From: Arthrobacter sp. Soil764
GTDB taxonomy: Bacteria > Actinomycetota > Actinomycetes > Actinomycetales > Micrococcaceae
NCBI RefSeq assembly: GCF_001428075.1
Contig: NZ_LMSI01000003.1
Span: 89,251-153,250 of the forward strand
Reading direction: 5' to 3'
Length of the DNA: 64,000 nt
Within the stretch, counting starts at the first letter, position 1. Every line of letters begins with the position of its first letter. The notes under the pieces are model-generated. The model was not told the origin of the DNA. It saw only the letters and a list, made by a program, of their open reading frames with translations, and ran no database searches. Below, piece after piece: positions 34,138 to 42,964 of this stretch. The position numbers and the translations under genes are program-made.

Positions 34138-34341
34138 ATGACCAGCAGCACTGACAACGATGGCCAGGGGATGATCGTCAATCCCAAGCCGACCGCCGAC
34201 AACCAGGACTGGGACGGCGATGACGCGGACCGCGCGGACCGCCTGCGCTTCGAAGAGGAGCAGGCCATGATCCGCGAGCAGTCTGAAGCCCACGCTGCTG
34301 CCAAGGCCGCCGCTGACGCAAAGAAGCAAGCCAGCGCCTGA
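34138..34341 (+). CDS. Small acidic hypothetical protein (67 aa)
   Basis: Real by its strong GAAAGGAGAGG ribosome binding site and in-frame coding bias. N-terminal half is Asp/Asn-rich (DNQDWDGDDADRADRLRF). The C-terminal half is an Ala/Glu/Lys helix (EEEQAMIREQSEAHAAAKAAAD) likely to form a coiled coil. No cysteine or membrane span. Function unknown; no recognised family. Confidence 0.6.
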   Translation: MTSSTDNDGQGMIVNPKPTADNQDWDGDDADRADRLRFEEEQAMIREQSEAHAAAKAAADAKKQASA

Positions 34342-34380
34342 CCCACGCGGCACTCACCGCTTCGTCGTCTCACAGCCTTA

Positions 34381-35463
34381 TCAGCGCACTGCTTTGGCGC
34401 TGCTGCCGTGGACCTCTCGCCTGACCCGGACCAGGAGGGACCGCGGCAAAACCTGGACGGTGAGCTGCGTGGCCTCGCCCGATGTGTCGCCGTCGAGCTG
34501 GGTGGGCATGGGTTCGGGGCACTTGATTACCACCCTGCCTGACCGGTAGACGGTCATGATGGGCAGCTTTCCGCTGTGCTTGAACATGATTTTGACGTAC
34601 ATCAGCAGCCAACCCAGGGCGCTGCGGGGGCTCATGACCACAACATCGAGCATGCCGTCGTCGATCATGGCCTGCGGGATGAAGTCGATGCCACCGGGAA
34701 CCAGGCCGCAGTTGGCGAAAAGCACGCTGCGGATGTTCCTTATCTGCTCCGGGCTGCCGTCCAACGCAATGGACACCTTTTTGCGCCGGCCCGGAAGATG
34801 GCGAACGCCCGCCTCCGTGTACGCGAGCCAGCCCACCGCTCTCTTCAGCCCAGCGTTTGTGTCGGCCAGGACCTCGGCATCCATGCCGATTCCGGCGATC
34901 ACTAGGAACACATGCTCTGAATAGTGGCCGGTCCGGGAGTTCTCGATGGCCATCCGTGCGGTGTCGATGTAGCGCTGGCGTCCAAACAGGGCTGTCTGGA
35001 CGTTGCCGTGAAGGTCGTTCACATCCAGGTCCACGTTCCGCGCCAGCAGATTGCCGGTGCCCAGCGGAATCAAACCTATGGCAACGTCCGTGTGCGCCAG
35101 GGCCTCAGCCACCACGCGTACGGTGCCGTCGCCGCCGCCCACAAGGACGACGTCGGGCTTGCCGGCCAGGGCGGCCTGCATCTGGGAGAAGCCGGGATCC
35201 TCCGCCGTTGTCTCGAAAAAGACGGGCTCCTCCCATCCGGCTGCCAGGCAGGCGCGCTGGATGAGTTCCTTCGCTTCCCCGGACCGGGCCTTGATCGGAT
35301 TGAGGACCACGGCCACCCGCTGTTGCGTCAGCCCCGTGTCGTAGGCTTCCCCTGCCATCGCACTGCGGACATGCAGGGCCTTGAGGCGGCGGACGCCCCA
35401 CCAGCTGGATGTGGCGAAGGCAAGCGCCACCGCAATCAGCAGGTAGAGAATCCAGTCGCTCAT
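34381..35463 (-). CDS. Diacylglycerol kinase-family lipid kinase
   Basis: Phosphorylates diacylglycerol or a related lipid with ATP at the membrane. The 360-aa protein has one N-terminal membrane segment (residues 4-20), NPIKARSG near 55, the nucleotide loop GGGDGT (109-114), GTGNLLARN near 136, and IAGIGMDAEVLADTN near 190, all of the DAGK catalytic domain. C-terminal FIPQAMIDDGMLDVVV is also family-typical. Convergent with the small-protein gene, divergent from serS across 88 bp. Confidence 0.88.
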   Translation of the reverse strand: MSDWILYLLIAVALAFATSSWWGVRRLKALHVRSAMAGEAYDTGLTQQRVAVVLNPIKARSGEAKELIQRACLAAGWEEPVFFETTAEDPGFSQMQAALAGKPDVVLVGGGDGTVRVVAEALAHTDVAIGLIPLGTGNLLARNVDLDVNDLHGNVQTALFGRQRYIDTARMAIENSRTGHYSEHVFLVIAGIGMDAEVLADTNAGLKRAVGWLAYTEAGVRHLPGRRKKVSIALDGSPEQIRNIRSVLFANCGLVPGGIDFIPQAMIDDGMLDVVVMSPRSALGWLLMYVKIMFKHSGKLPIMTVYRSGRVVIKCPEPMPTQLDGDTSGEATQLTVQVLPRSLLVRVRREVHGSSAKAVR

Positions 35464-35539
35464 GGTGGTTCAACAGTAGCCCGGCGCGCGGTGGGCGGGT
35501 GCACTGGGGCCGCCGCCCGCCGTCGTGCGTTGTATTGGA

Positions 35540-35545
35540 TACCCT
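35540..35545 (+). promoter_or_regulatory. -10 element of a leaderless serS transcript
   Basis: TACCCT (TANNNT pattern) followed by exactly 6 nt and the GTG start codon. No ribosome binding site is present. A -35 is not evident in the GC-rich upstream sequence. Confidence 0.45.
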
Positions 35546-35551
35546 TGTCTG

Positions 35552-36832
35552 GTGATCGACGTAAAAGACCTCAGCGAAAACCCTGACAAGTACCGTGCCA
35601 GCCAGCGCGCCCGCGGCGCGGACGAATCAGTGGTGGACGCGATCATCTCCGCGAATTCCGCCCGCCGCGAGGCCCTGCTCCGCTTCGAAAACCTCCGCGC
35701 CGAGCAGAACGTGTTCGGCAAGAAGGTGGCGAAGGCCAAGGGCGAGGAGAAGCAGGCTCTGCTGGCGGAGGTCAAGGAGCTGGCCAACTCCGTCAAGGCC
35801 GCGTCTGCAGAGGCCGATGCTGCGCAGACCAAGCAGGAAGAGCTCCTGCGCACCATCCCCAACCTCATTGAAGATGGTGTTCCCGAGGGCGGCGAGGATG
35901 ACTACGTGGTGGTCAAGACCGTCGGCACCCCGCGCGAATTCCCGGACTTCGAGCCCCGCGACCATCTGGAGATCGGCGAGCTGATCGGCGCAATCGACAT
36001 GGAACGCGGCGCCAAGGTTTCCGGTGCCCGTTTCTACTTCCTCCGTGGCGTCGGCGCACGCCTGGAGATGGCACTGCTGCAGATGGCCATGGACCAGGCC
36101 ATCGAAGCAGGTTTCGTCCCGATGATCACCCCCACGCTGGTGCGCCCGGAGACCATGCAGGGCACCGGCTTCGATGTAAAGCACGACGCCGAGATCTACC
36201 GTCTCGCCGAGGACGACCTTTACCTTGTGGGCACCTCCGAGGTGGCGCTTGCCGGGTACCACGCGGACGAAATCCTGGACTTCTCCAACGGTCCGGTCCG
36301 CTATGCCGGACAGAGCTCCTGCTACCGCCGCGAGGCCGGTTCGCACGGCAAGGACACCCGCGGCATCATCCGCGTCCACCAGTTCAACAAGGTGGAGATG
36401 TTCATCTACACCACTGTGGAAGAGGCTGCCGCCGAGCACCAGCGCCTGCTGGCCTGGGAAGAGGAGATGCTGGCCAAGTGCGAGCTGCCGTACCGGGTGA
36501 TTGATACCGCTGCCGGTGACCTTGGCACCTCCGCGGCCCGCAAGTACGACTGCGAAGCGTGGGTCCCCACCCAGGGCGCCTACCGTGAGCTGACCTCCAC
36601 CTCCAACTGCACCACGTTCCAGGCGCGCCGCCTGAATATCCGTGAGCGCGTGGTGAACTCCGAGGGGGTCGCCAAGGGCACGCGGGCTGTAGCCACGCTG
36701 AACGGCACCCTGGCCACCACCCGCTGGATCGTGGCGCTGCTGGAGCACCACCAGAACCCGGACGGCTCCGTCAACGTGCCCAAGGCGCTGCAGAAGTACC
36801 TGGGCGGCCTCGAGGTCCTGCCGGTCCTCTAG
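35552..36832 (+). CDS. serS: Seryl-tRNA synthetase
   Basis: Class II aminoacyl-tRNA synthetase charging tRNA-Ser. From GTG 35552 the product is 426 aa, the normal size. It begins [22 protein letters not shown], has the antiparallel coiled-coil tRNA-binding arm (about 30-105), then motif 2 ([34 protein letters not shown] near 255-285) and motif 3 ([22 protein letters not shown] near 390-410). The GTG has no Shine-Dalgarno but lies 6 nt after a TANNNT box. Confidence 0.95.
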   Translation: MIDVKDLSENPDKYRASQRARGADESVVDAIISANSARREALLRFENLRAEQNVFGKKVAKAKGEEKQALLAEVKELANSVKAASAEADAAQTKQEELLRTIPNLIEDGVPEGGEDDYVVVKTVGTPREFPDFEPRDHLEIGELIGAIDMERGAKVSGARFYFLRGVGARLEMALLQMAMDQAIEAGFVPMITPTLVRPETMQGTGFDVKHDAEIYRLAEDDLYLVGTSEVALAGYHADEILDFSNGPVRYAGQSSCYRREAGSHGKDTRGIIRVHQFNKVEMFIYTTVEEAAAEHQRLLAWEEEMLAKCELPYRVIDTAAGDLGTSAARKYDCEAWVPTQGAYRELTSTSNCTTFQARRLNIRERVVNSEGVAKGTRAVATLNGTLATTRWIVALLEHHQNPDGSVNVPKALQKYLGGLEVLPVL

Positions 36833-36861
36833 GGTTCTTCCCTGTTGGTGCACCCGGACCT

Positions 36862-36917
36862 GGACAATGCACCCTCGAACGGACAGTGCACCCCCGAGCG
36901 CGGGGGTGCGTTGTCCG
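36862..36917. terminator. Terminator hairpin with duplicated arm between serS and the AbiEi-like gene
   Basis: CGGACAGTGCACCCCCG (36880-36896) pairs with CGGGGGTGCGTTGTCCG (36901-36917) except for a 2-bp mismatch; loop AGCG. A second copy of the left arm, GGACAATGCACCCTCG, precedes it (36862-36877). The right arm abuts the stop codon of the convergent gene. The same GGAC-AT-CACC motif recurs in the inverted repeat at 38005-38040. Confidence 0.65.
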
Positions 36918-37967
36918 TTACTGGGTGCTGGACGGTCTGTTCAGGGTATTCGGCAGACCGGCCTGACGGAGGCACGCCGTAAAGCGGGACGGGTCCGAGG
37001 CCGTTGCCCAATCCCACCTGACAACCCGGAAACCCGCCGCCCGGAGCCTGTCCTCGCGTTTCTTCTCCGCCAACACGGTTTGCCGTGCCGTCCGTGTGCC
37101 CAGGTAGTCGTCACTCAGGTACTTTGAGTCGCCGTCGAACTCGCCGATCAGCCGGTACCGCGGCCAGAAGAAATCAGTCCGGGCGAGCAATGAACCTCCC
37201 TGCCGGAACCTTGCCTGGAGCGTGGGGGCCGGGAAACCGAGAAGATGCATCTGTGCGCGGCTAAGGGATTCTCCGGCTGACTCTGAATGGGGCGAAGCGA
37301 AGTTAAGCACCTGTGCCACCCAGTCTCGGCGGGCGGCCGAGGGGAGCTGGGAGGCCGCCTGGAACAGTTCGTCCTTGCTGACCGGAGGTCCTGAAACGCG
37401 GCGGTTGCTGATTGCGTGGTCAGCCAGCACGACTCCTGCCGCGAAGCTTTCCCTCGCCAGGACGTTTATGACGGTATCGGGCAGCGGAGTGACCAGCAGG
37501 CCTCCGCGCTGGACCGACGCTGTATCCCCGCGATGCCTGTGGATGCCGTATGCGGTGAGGTGGGTGATGCCGGTTCGCCTGGATCCGTCAGGGGCCGCGG
37601 AGGTTGTTGGCTGCCTGCGGCCGGTGTGGCCCCGGGATGCCCCGGACAAGTGAACATATCCGGGCACAGCAAGGAGTTCCAAGTCCCACAGGACGGCGGC
37701 CGTGTTCAAGCAGAACGTGGATTGCGGCAGTTCCAAGTCCACGGCCCGGACCGTTTGGAGGTACCTTTCCCAGGGAGGCAGCGACACCCATTCGTCCTTC
37801 GCGGCGTAAACACCCTTGCGAACGCGGACGAGTTCACCCTGCGCATAGCGCCTGCTGAGTGACCGGGTGTCCCCGGTGGTGTGGCGAAGGTCCAGGGCGG
37901 AAATCAGGTGCATGCCACTCATCGTCGCTGGAGCATGGTCGGGGGCTGGAGGGGCCGGCCGGTGCAT
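36918..37967 (-). CDS. AbiEi-like antitoxin-domain protein with C-terminal DUF559-like region
   Basis: About 349 aa. The N-terminal part (SRRYAQGELVRVRKGVYAAK...) resembles the winged-helix AbiEi-type antitoxin domain. The C-terminal part (FFWPRYRLIGEFDGDSKYLSDDY, then VLAEKKREDRLRAAGFRVVRWDW) resembles the Vsr/DUF559 endonuclease-like fold with its conserved Glu/Asp-x-Asp-Lys spacing. Such solitary proteins are frequent in Actinobacteria and their role is unclear. The start is uncertain: ATGs at 37985, 37967 and 37922 all lack a clear ribosome binding site. No toxin partner (AbiEii) is adjacent. Confidence 0.65.
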   Translation of the reverse strand: MHRPAPPAPDHAPATMSGMHLISALDLRHTTGDTRSLSRRYAQGELVRVRKGVYAAKDEWVSLPPWERYLQTVRAVDLELPQSTFCLNTAAVLWDLELLAVPGYVHLSGASRGHTGRRQPTTSAAPDGSRRTGITHLTAYGIHRHRGDTASVQRGGLLVTPLPDTVINVLARESFAAGVVLADHAISNRRVSGPPVSKDELFQAASQLPSAARRDWVAQVLNFASPHSESAGESLSRAQMHLLGFPAPTLQARFRQGGSLLARTDFFWPRYRLIGEFDGDSKYLSDDYLGTRTARQTVLAEKKREDRLRAAGFRVVRWDWATASDPSRFTACLRQAGLPNTLNRPSSTQ

Positions 37968-38004
37968 GTGGATAACCGGCCCCATGGAGTTCGCACCGCG
38001 AGGT

Positions 38005-38040
38005 GGACGATACACCGGCGCGTGCGGGGGTGTATCGTCC
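38005..38040. repeat. 12-bp perfect inverted repeat upstream of the AbiEi-like gene
   Basis: GGACGATACACC (38005-38016) and GGTGTATCGTCC (38029-38040) with a 12-bp GC-rich spacer. It lies just before the likely start of the AbiEi-like gene and matches 10 of 12 bases of the GGACAATGCACC repeat at the gene's other end. It may be an operator or one end of a small repeat-bracketed unit. Confidence 0.6.
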
Positions 38041-38157
38041 GTTGGCGGGTGCGCAACGAACATCCCGGCCCCGGATGTGGGAACCCGCTGTGTTAACCAA
38101 CAGTTCAATAAACCTGTGGTCCGCGTCCTAGCGCGTGTCAGTTACGTCTGGTTCACT

Positions 38158-39051
38158 ATGTGGATGACAACGCTGACTGAAACCTCAGTCGCCGGCAACG
38201 ATGACCGGCGAGACAACATTCGAGACACCAACGAGAACGCCCTTGGCTTCGCCGGTGCGGACCGGAAGTTCATGGTCGCGCTGGACGTGGACGGCACCCT
38301 GGTGAACCACGACGGTCACATGTCCCCGGGTGTGCGGGAAGCGGCGCAGGCCGTGGTGGCCGCCGGGCACGAGGTGATGATCGCCACCGGCCGCTCCCTG
38401 AATGCCACGCTTCCCATCATTGAAAAGATCGGAATAGAGCGCGGGTATGCGGTCTGCTGCAACGGCGGCGTGACCCTCCGGCTGCATCCGGAACTGGAAA
38501 ACGGCTACGAGGTGATCCACAAGGCCACCTTCGATCCCGCTCCCGCCCTGCGCGCGCTGCGGGAACGGCTGCCGTCCGCCAAGTACGCCCTTGAGGACGT
38601 CGACGGCAACTTCCTCTCCACCGAGCGGTTCCAGGATGCCAGCTTCGGCGTCGAGGCCGTGGGCGTGGACTTCCACACCATGCTGGAAGCCACCGCCGTG
38701 CGCGTGGTGGTCTTCAGCACCGAAAACACGCCGGAGGAGTTTACCGAGGCCATCAACCACGTGGGCCTGGCGGGAGTGACCTACTCCGTGGGGTGGACCG
38801 CGTGGCTGGACATCGCTGCGGCAGGAGTGACCAAGGCCAGCGCGCTGGAAAACCTTCGCGTGCGCCTTGGTTTTGAAGAGCACCTCACCGTTGCTGTCGG
38901 GGATGGCCGGAATGACATCGAGATGCTCACCTGGGCGGGCCGCGGTGTGGCCATGGGGCAGGCGCCGGCGGAGGTGGTGGCCGCCGCGAATGAGGTCACC
39001 CACTCAGTGCATGACGACGGCGCCGCCCACGTGCTGCGCAGCCTCCTCTAG
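38158..39051 (+). CDS. HAD-superfamily (Cof-type, subclass IIB) phosphatase
   Basis: Hydrolyses small phosphorylated metabolites. From ATG 38158 the product is 297 aa with a ~35-residue polar N-terminal extension, then motif I VALDVDGTLV (Asp43, Asp45), motif II IATGRSL, the IIB cap, the lysine motif VTKASALENL and motif IV VAVGDGRNDIEMLTWAG. All catalytic residues are present. The start is approximate (another ATG two codons later); no ribosome binding site is visible. Specific substrate not inferable. Confidence 0.85.
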   Translation: MWMTTLTETSVAGNDDRRDNIRDTNENALGFAGADRKFMVALDVDGTLVNHDGHMSPGVREAAQAVVAAGHEVMIATGRSLNATLPIIEKIGIERGYAVCCNGGVTLRLHPELENGYEVIHKATFDPAPALRALRERLPSAKYALEDVDGNFLSTERFQDASFGVEAVGVDFHTMLEATAVRVVVFSTENTPEEFTEAINHVGLAGVTYSVGWTAWLDIAAAGVTKASALENLRVRLGFEEHLTVAVGDGRNDIEMLTWAGRGVAMGQAPAEVVAAANEVTHSVHDDGAAHVLRSLL

Positions 39052-39063
39052 ACACCCTGCGCG

Positions 39064-39122
39064 TTGCTCCATCAGATACGGCACCTAAACCCCGGTTTTG
39101 CCGACCATTACTGATGGAGCAA
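39064..39122. repeat. Long imperfect hairpin with TTGCTCCATCAG ends
   Basis: TTGCTCCATCAG (39064-39075) and CTGATGGAGCAA (39111-39122) are perfect inverted arms. Inside, CGGCA/TGCCG and AAACC/GGTTT extend the stem toward a 2-nt loop. It begins 12 bp after the HAD stop and could terminate it, but its TTGCTCC core is shared with the repeats at 11597-11656 and near 63621-63700. Confidence 0.7.
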
Positions 39123-39165
39123 GCGGGAATTCAGGGCCGCCGGTCGGCCAAGGCAGAATAGAGGC

Positions 39166-39750
39166 ATGACCCTTACGACGTTTGCCCTCGTCCGCCATGG
39201 CCAGACCGATTGGAATGCCGAGCGGCGGCTGCAGGGAGCAACGGATATCCCCCTGAACGACGTCGGCCGCGGCCAGGCGAGGGACGCCGTCGCCGTCCTT
39301 GCCCCGTACGAATGGGACGCCATTGTCTCCTCGCCCCTGAGCCGGGCCGCAGAAACCGCGGACCTGATTGCCGAGGGACTGGGGCTGTCAGTGTCCCGGC
39401 GTGTCCCGGAACTCACGGAGCGCAGCTTCGGACCGGCTGAAGGAATGCAGGCCGGCCCGGAGCTGGACGCATTGCGTATTCCGGGCGGTTTCAAAGGCGC
39501 GGAAAGCGAAGAAGAGGCTGCCAACAGGGGGCTTGCCGCGCTGGAGGCCCTTGCGGAGGAGTTCCGCGGCCAGCGGCTCCTGGTGGTCACCCACGGCACC
39601 CTGCTGCGCGTGAGCCTCAGCCGGGCCATCGGCCAGACCCTGTCCAGCGTGGACAACGCCGTACTGAACCTGGCGCACCATCACGCAATCGACGGCTGGA
39701 AGCTGGAGTACTTCAACGGCGAACCCGTTATGGCGGCCACCGGCAGCTGA
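39166..39750 (+). CDS. Histidine phosphatase-family protein (phosphoglycerate mutase-like)
   Basis: A 194-aa phosphatase with the RHG motif (ALVRHGQTDWN, His11), LQGATDIPLNDVGRGQA, SSPLSRAAETADLIAEGLG and the second catalytic histidine in VVTHGTLLRV. The pattern matches the broad-specificity phosphatase group rather than true glycolytic mutase. No ribosome binding site; CAGAAT (39154-39159) sits 6 nt before the ATG, suggesting a leaderless transcript. Confidence 0.88.
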   Translation: MTLTTFALVRHGQTDWNAERRLQGATDIPLNDVGRGQARDAVAVLAPYEWDAIVSSPLSRAAETADLIAEGLGLSVSRRVPELTERSFGPAEGMQAGPELDALRIPGGFKGAESEEEAANRGLAALEALAEEFRGQRLLVVTHGTLLRVSLSRAIGQTLSSVDNAVLNLAHHHAIDGWKLEYFNGEPVMAATGS

Positions 39751-39797
39751 GGCCTATCAGCCCAACAGGCCGCAAAAGAGGGCCAAGCGCCCGCAGG

Positions 39798-40397
39798 CTA
39801 CCGGGCCGCGAGGATCAGCGCCAGCAGCCTGGCAGCTGCCGGCCGGGCGGCATGTTCCTCGTTCCACTGCGCCCGCGCCACGGCTTTGCTGACGGCTTGG
39901 GTGGTGATGCCCAGTTCCTGTGCCACCGCTTTTTGCTGCCCCCGGACACCGGGGGTCAGCAGGTCCAGCACCCGCCATTCCGCGTCTGAGCGGTCCCGCA
40001 CAATATGGCCGAGCAACCGGAGGATGGCCTCTGCGTCCTGGGCAACATCCGCCAGCGGCCCCTCCACCGCAACCGGGACCCGCTCCTTGCTGCTGCGGAG
40101 CCGGTCCACCGCCCGGCGGGCATAGACCAAACCATGGCCGGACGCGTCCTTGACCTGGTTGGGCAACGGCTCGTTCACCGGCCCCGCACCAATTCCCACG
40201 TACCAGTGCCCGCTGCGCAGCGCGATCATGGCTGCATCCACCGCCTGGTGCGGGCACTCGACGATGCCCTGGACTTCGTCCTCCACAGACCGGTCAAAAT
40301 CCAGGCGCGCAGGGATGTGCCGCAGCGCCTTGAGCAGCTGCGGGACCTGGTCGCCGTCACGCCGGCTGTCCGTCTGGTTGATGGTCAGTGTGAACAT
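39798..40397 (-). CDS. SatD-like protein with C-terminal helix-turn-helix
   Basis: A 199-aa protein. Residues about 1-125 resemble the SatD family (TINQTDSRRDGDQVPQLLKAL, DEVQGIVECP, IALRSGHWYVGIGAGPVNEPLP, GHGLVYARRAVDRL). Residues about 150-185 form a helix-turn-helix (QQKAVAQELGITTQAVSKAVARAQW). It is likely a DNA-binding regulator, though SatD function is not established. No membrane segment and no co-oriented partner. Confidence 0.68.
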   Translation of the reverse strand: MFTLTINQTDSRRDGDQVPQLLKALRHIPARLDFDRSVEDEVQGIVECPHQAVDAAMIALRSGHWYVGIGAGPVNEPLPNQVKDASGHGLVYARRAVDRLRSSKERVPVAVEGPLADVAQDAEAILRLLGHIVRDRSDAEWRVLDLLTPGVRGQQKAVAQELGITTQAVSKAVARAQWNEEHAARPAAARLLALILAAR

Positions 40398-40478
40398 TCT
40401 GGGTCCACACTACCCGGAAGTAGGAATTGCGAAACGGCCGGTAATGCAGGGCCGCGCTGCCCCATTCCTGAAACGGGA

Positions 40479-40509
40479 GAGGGTCCGCGTCACGTGGACG
40501 CGGACCCTC
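40479..40509 (-). terminator. Terminator hairpin downstream of katE
   Basis: GAGGGTCCGCGTC (40479-40491) and GACGCGGACCCTC (40497-40509) form a perfect 13-bp stem with a 5-nt loop, 34 bp after the katE stop. No strong T tract. Confidence 0.65.
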
Positions 40510-40543
40510 AACCGTGATTCGGCAAATGGATAAGGACCGGGCG

Positions 40544-42772
40544 TCAGTTCTCCTGCCCGGCTGCCCCGGTTGCCGGGAAACGCTCCCAGGCGCGGTGGGC
40601 GGCGAGCAACCCGGAGACAGCGGAGGTCACCGCAGCTGCGGAGTCTCCTGCAGCTATGCCCGCCGCGTCCTGCGGGATGCCTGCCGCGTCCAGGACAGCT
40701 GAACCCGAACCCCAGAAGCCAATGGCCTTGGCGTGGCGGTAAGCCTCAGTCAACATCAGGGCGACGCGCGGGTCCGCCCCTTCACGCGGTTCCCCGCCCT
40801 TGGCGTCCCGCCCTGCGGTGGCGTCGGGTGCGGGATGCCGTCCCCCGGCGACGATCAGTGCGTCGAACTCGGTTGACCGCGCCGTAAGGAAGGTGCGCTG
40901 CACCATCACCGAAAGCCCGTCGGAGGAAAGTGCGCCTCCCGCCGGTGCGATGACCAACGGGACCATGCCCTCGTCGTCGAGCGCTTTGCGGGCGGCTGCC
41001 ACCTGGGACAGGTCGCTGGACGAGTCGGCGATGATGCCCACCACGCGGCCCGCAACCGGCCAGGCCTGGCCAATCTGGGACAGTGCCGGGCTGGGATCCT
41101 GATCCGCCACCTGTTCCGTGGCCTGGGGTGCAGGCATGCCCAGACCGGCGGCGACGGCGGCGCAAAGCCGTGCGTCAATGTTGGCCAGGGCCTGGAGCTG
41201 GCGTTCCCGGACGGGCGTCTCGAAGCATTTGCCGAGTTCGAACGTGTATGCCTGGATCACGTGGTCCTGTTCCACGGCGCTCAGGCTCCGGAAGAACAAC
41301 CGGGCCTGGCTGTAGTGGTCATCGAAGGAGGCCGGATTGCGCCGTTCCTTCACGCTTTCGGCCACTGCCTGGGGCACGTCCACAAAAGCCCCCATGTCTT
41401 CCCCAGCCAGGAACGGGCACCCGCCATCCAGGGAATTGGGCCGGTACGGGGCGACCCCGGCATGGACCGCCGTCTGATGCATGCCATCGCGGAGCATGTC
41501 GTTGACCGGTGCGTGCGGCCGGTTGATGGGGATCTGGGCGAAGTTTGGGCCGCCAAGGCGCGAGATCTGGGTGTCCAGGTAGGAAAACAGGCGGACCTGC
41601 AGCAAGGGATCGTTAGTGACATCGATTCCCGGCACCAGGTGACCCGGATGGAAGGCCACCTGCTCGGTCTCGGCAAAGAAGTTGGTGGGGTTGGCATTGA
41701 GGGTCATGAGCCCGATCGGCTGCACCGGCGCCAGTTCCTCAGGGACGAACTTGGTGGGGTCCAGGAGATCGATGCCCTCGAACATCTGGTCCTCTGTGTC
41801 CGGGAACGTCTGGATGCCCAGCTCCCATTCAGGGTAGGCGCCGGCCTCGATGGCGTCGGCAAGATCGCGCCGGTGGAAGTCCGGGTCCATGCCGTTGATG
41901 ATTTGGGCTTCTTCCCAGACCAGGGAGTGCACGCCCTGTTTGGGCTTCCAGTGGAACTTCACCAGGGTGGTGTCGCCGGTGGCGTTGGTGAGCCGGAATG
42001 TGTGGACGCCGAAGCCTTCCATGGTCCGGTAGGACCGGGGGATGCCGCGGTCGGACATGTTCCACATGGTGTGGGCCTGCGCCTCAGTGTGCAGCGAAAC
42101 GAAGTCCCAGAAGGTGTCGTGGGCGCTTTGGGCCTGGGGAATTTCCCGGTCCGGATGGGGCTTGGCCGCGTGGACGATGTCCGGGAACTTGATGCCGTCC
42201 TGGATGAAGAACACGGGAATGTTGTTTCCCACGAGGTCGTAGGTGCCCTCATCGGTGTAGAACTTGGTGGAGAACCCGCGGGTGTCCCTGACGGCGTCCG
42301 CGGATCCCCGGGACCCGAGCACGGTGGAGAACCGGACAAACACCGGAGTTTCAACGTCCGGGGCCAGGAACCCGGCACGCGTGACCTTCGAAGCGCTGCC
42401 GTAGGAACGGAACACACCGTGCGCTCCGGCGCCCCGGGCGTGGACAACGCGCTCCGGGATCCGCTCGTGGTCAAAGTGGGTGATCTTTTCGCGCAGGTGA
42501 TGGTCCTGCAGCAGGATGGGGCCGCGGGCGCCGGCCTTCAGGGAGTGGTCCGTGTCCTGCAGGCGAAGCCCCTGGGCCGTGGTCAGGTACTGGCCGGACT
42601 GGGCGCGTGCCCCGGCCGGCGCCCCGGTGGGGCTTCCCGTGGGGGACACCGCCTCAGGACTGCGCTGGTCCGGTTTCGGGGGCAACGGCTCGCGCGGGGT
42701 GGTGGGCTCTTCACGTGCCGGAGGTTCACTGGACGGAACTCCGGGAATCACAACGTCGTCTTCGGCTGGCAT
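40544..42772 (-). CDS. katE: Large-subunit catalase (HPII/KatE type)
   Basis: Decomposes hydrogen peroxide. The 742-aa protein matches clade 2 catalases: a disordered Pro-rich N-terminus (~60 residues), the active histidine in [11 protein letters not shown] (His111), [29 protein letters not shown] near 155, an asparagine in [13 protein letters not shown], the proximal heme tyrosine in [14 protein letters not shown] (around 395), and a C-terminal class I amidotransferase/flavodoxin-like domain (about 575-740, starting [14 protein letters not shown]). GGGGAGA precedes ATG 42772. Divergent from phosphoketolase; a TAAGCTTGCTTA palindrome in the gap may regulate it. Confidence 0.93.
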   Translation of the reverse strand: MPAEDDVVIPGVPSSEPPAREEPTTPREPLPPKPDQRSPEAVSPTGSPTGAPAGARAQSGQYLTTAQGLRLQDTDHSLKAGARGPILLQDHHLREKITHFDHERIPERVVHARGAGAHGVFRSYGSASKVTRAGFLAPDVETPVFVRFSTVLGSRGSADAVRDTRGFSTKFYTDEGTYDLVGNNIPVFFIQDGIKFPDIVHAAKPHPDREIPQAQSAHDTFWDFVSLHTEAQAHTMWNMSDRGIPRSYRTMEGFGVHTFRLTNATGDTTLVKFHWKPKQGVHSLVWEEAQIINGMDPDFHRRDLADAIEAGAYPEWELGIQTFPDTEDQMFEGIDLLDPTKFVPEELAPVQPIGLMTLNANPTNFFAETEQVAFHPGHLVPGIDVTNDPLLQVRLFSYLDTQISRLGGPNFAQIPINRPHAPVNDMLRDGMHQTAVHAGVAPYRPNSLDGGCPFLAGEDMGAFVDVPQAVAESVKERRNPASFDDHYSQARLFFRSLSAVEQDHVIQAYTFELGKCFETPVRERQLQALANIDARLCAAVAAGLGMPAPQATEQVADQDPSPALSQIGQAWPVAGRVVGIIADSSSDLSQVAAARKALDDEGMVPLVIAPAGGALSSDGLSVMVQRTFLTARSTEFDALIVAGGRHPAPDATAGRDAKGGEPREGADPRVALMLTEAYRHAKAIGFWGSGSAVLDAAGIPQDAAGIAAGDSAAAVTSAVSGLLAAHRAWERFPATGAAGQEN

Positions 42773-42817
42773 ATCTGGTCTCCCCGCAGTAGATTTTCCC
42801 AGCCCCGCCGAGCGGAA

Positions 42818-42831
42818 GCTAAGCTTGCTTA
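42818..42831. promoter_or_regulatory. TAAGC-TT-GCTTA palindrome between katE and xfp
   Basis: GC plus TAAGCTTGCTTA (42820-42831), 47 bp upstream of the katE ATG, nearly identical to the site before the lapA-like gene. The 192-bp divergent gap holds no other gene. Confidence 0.5.
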
Positions 42832-42964
42832 CTACCCTACATGCCGCCCGCAGCGATGCCGCAAGAGCGGGAAAGCGCGACGGCGGGGGTTGCCTGCCTG
42901 CCCCTCCATCTGTTGCGATGGGGGAACGGCCGCCTGCAGCGGCACACCCGACGTGAGGATGGTT

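Noticed and set aside
41261..42964. Plus-strand open frame running antisense through katE into xfp
   Set aside because: The N-terminal 560 codons are the catalase antisense with atypical composition; xfp begins at ATG 42965 with a ribosome binding site.
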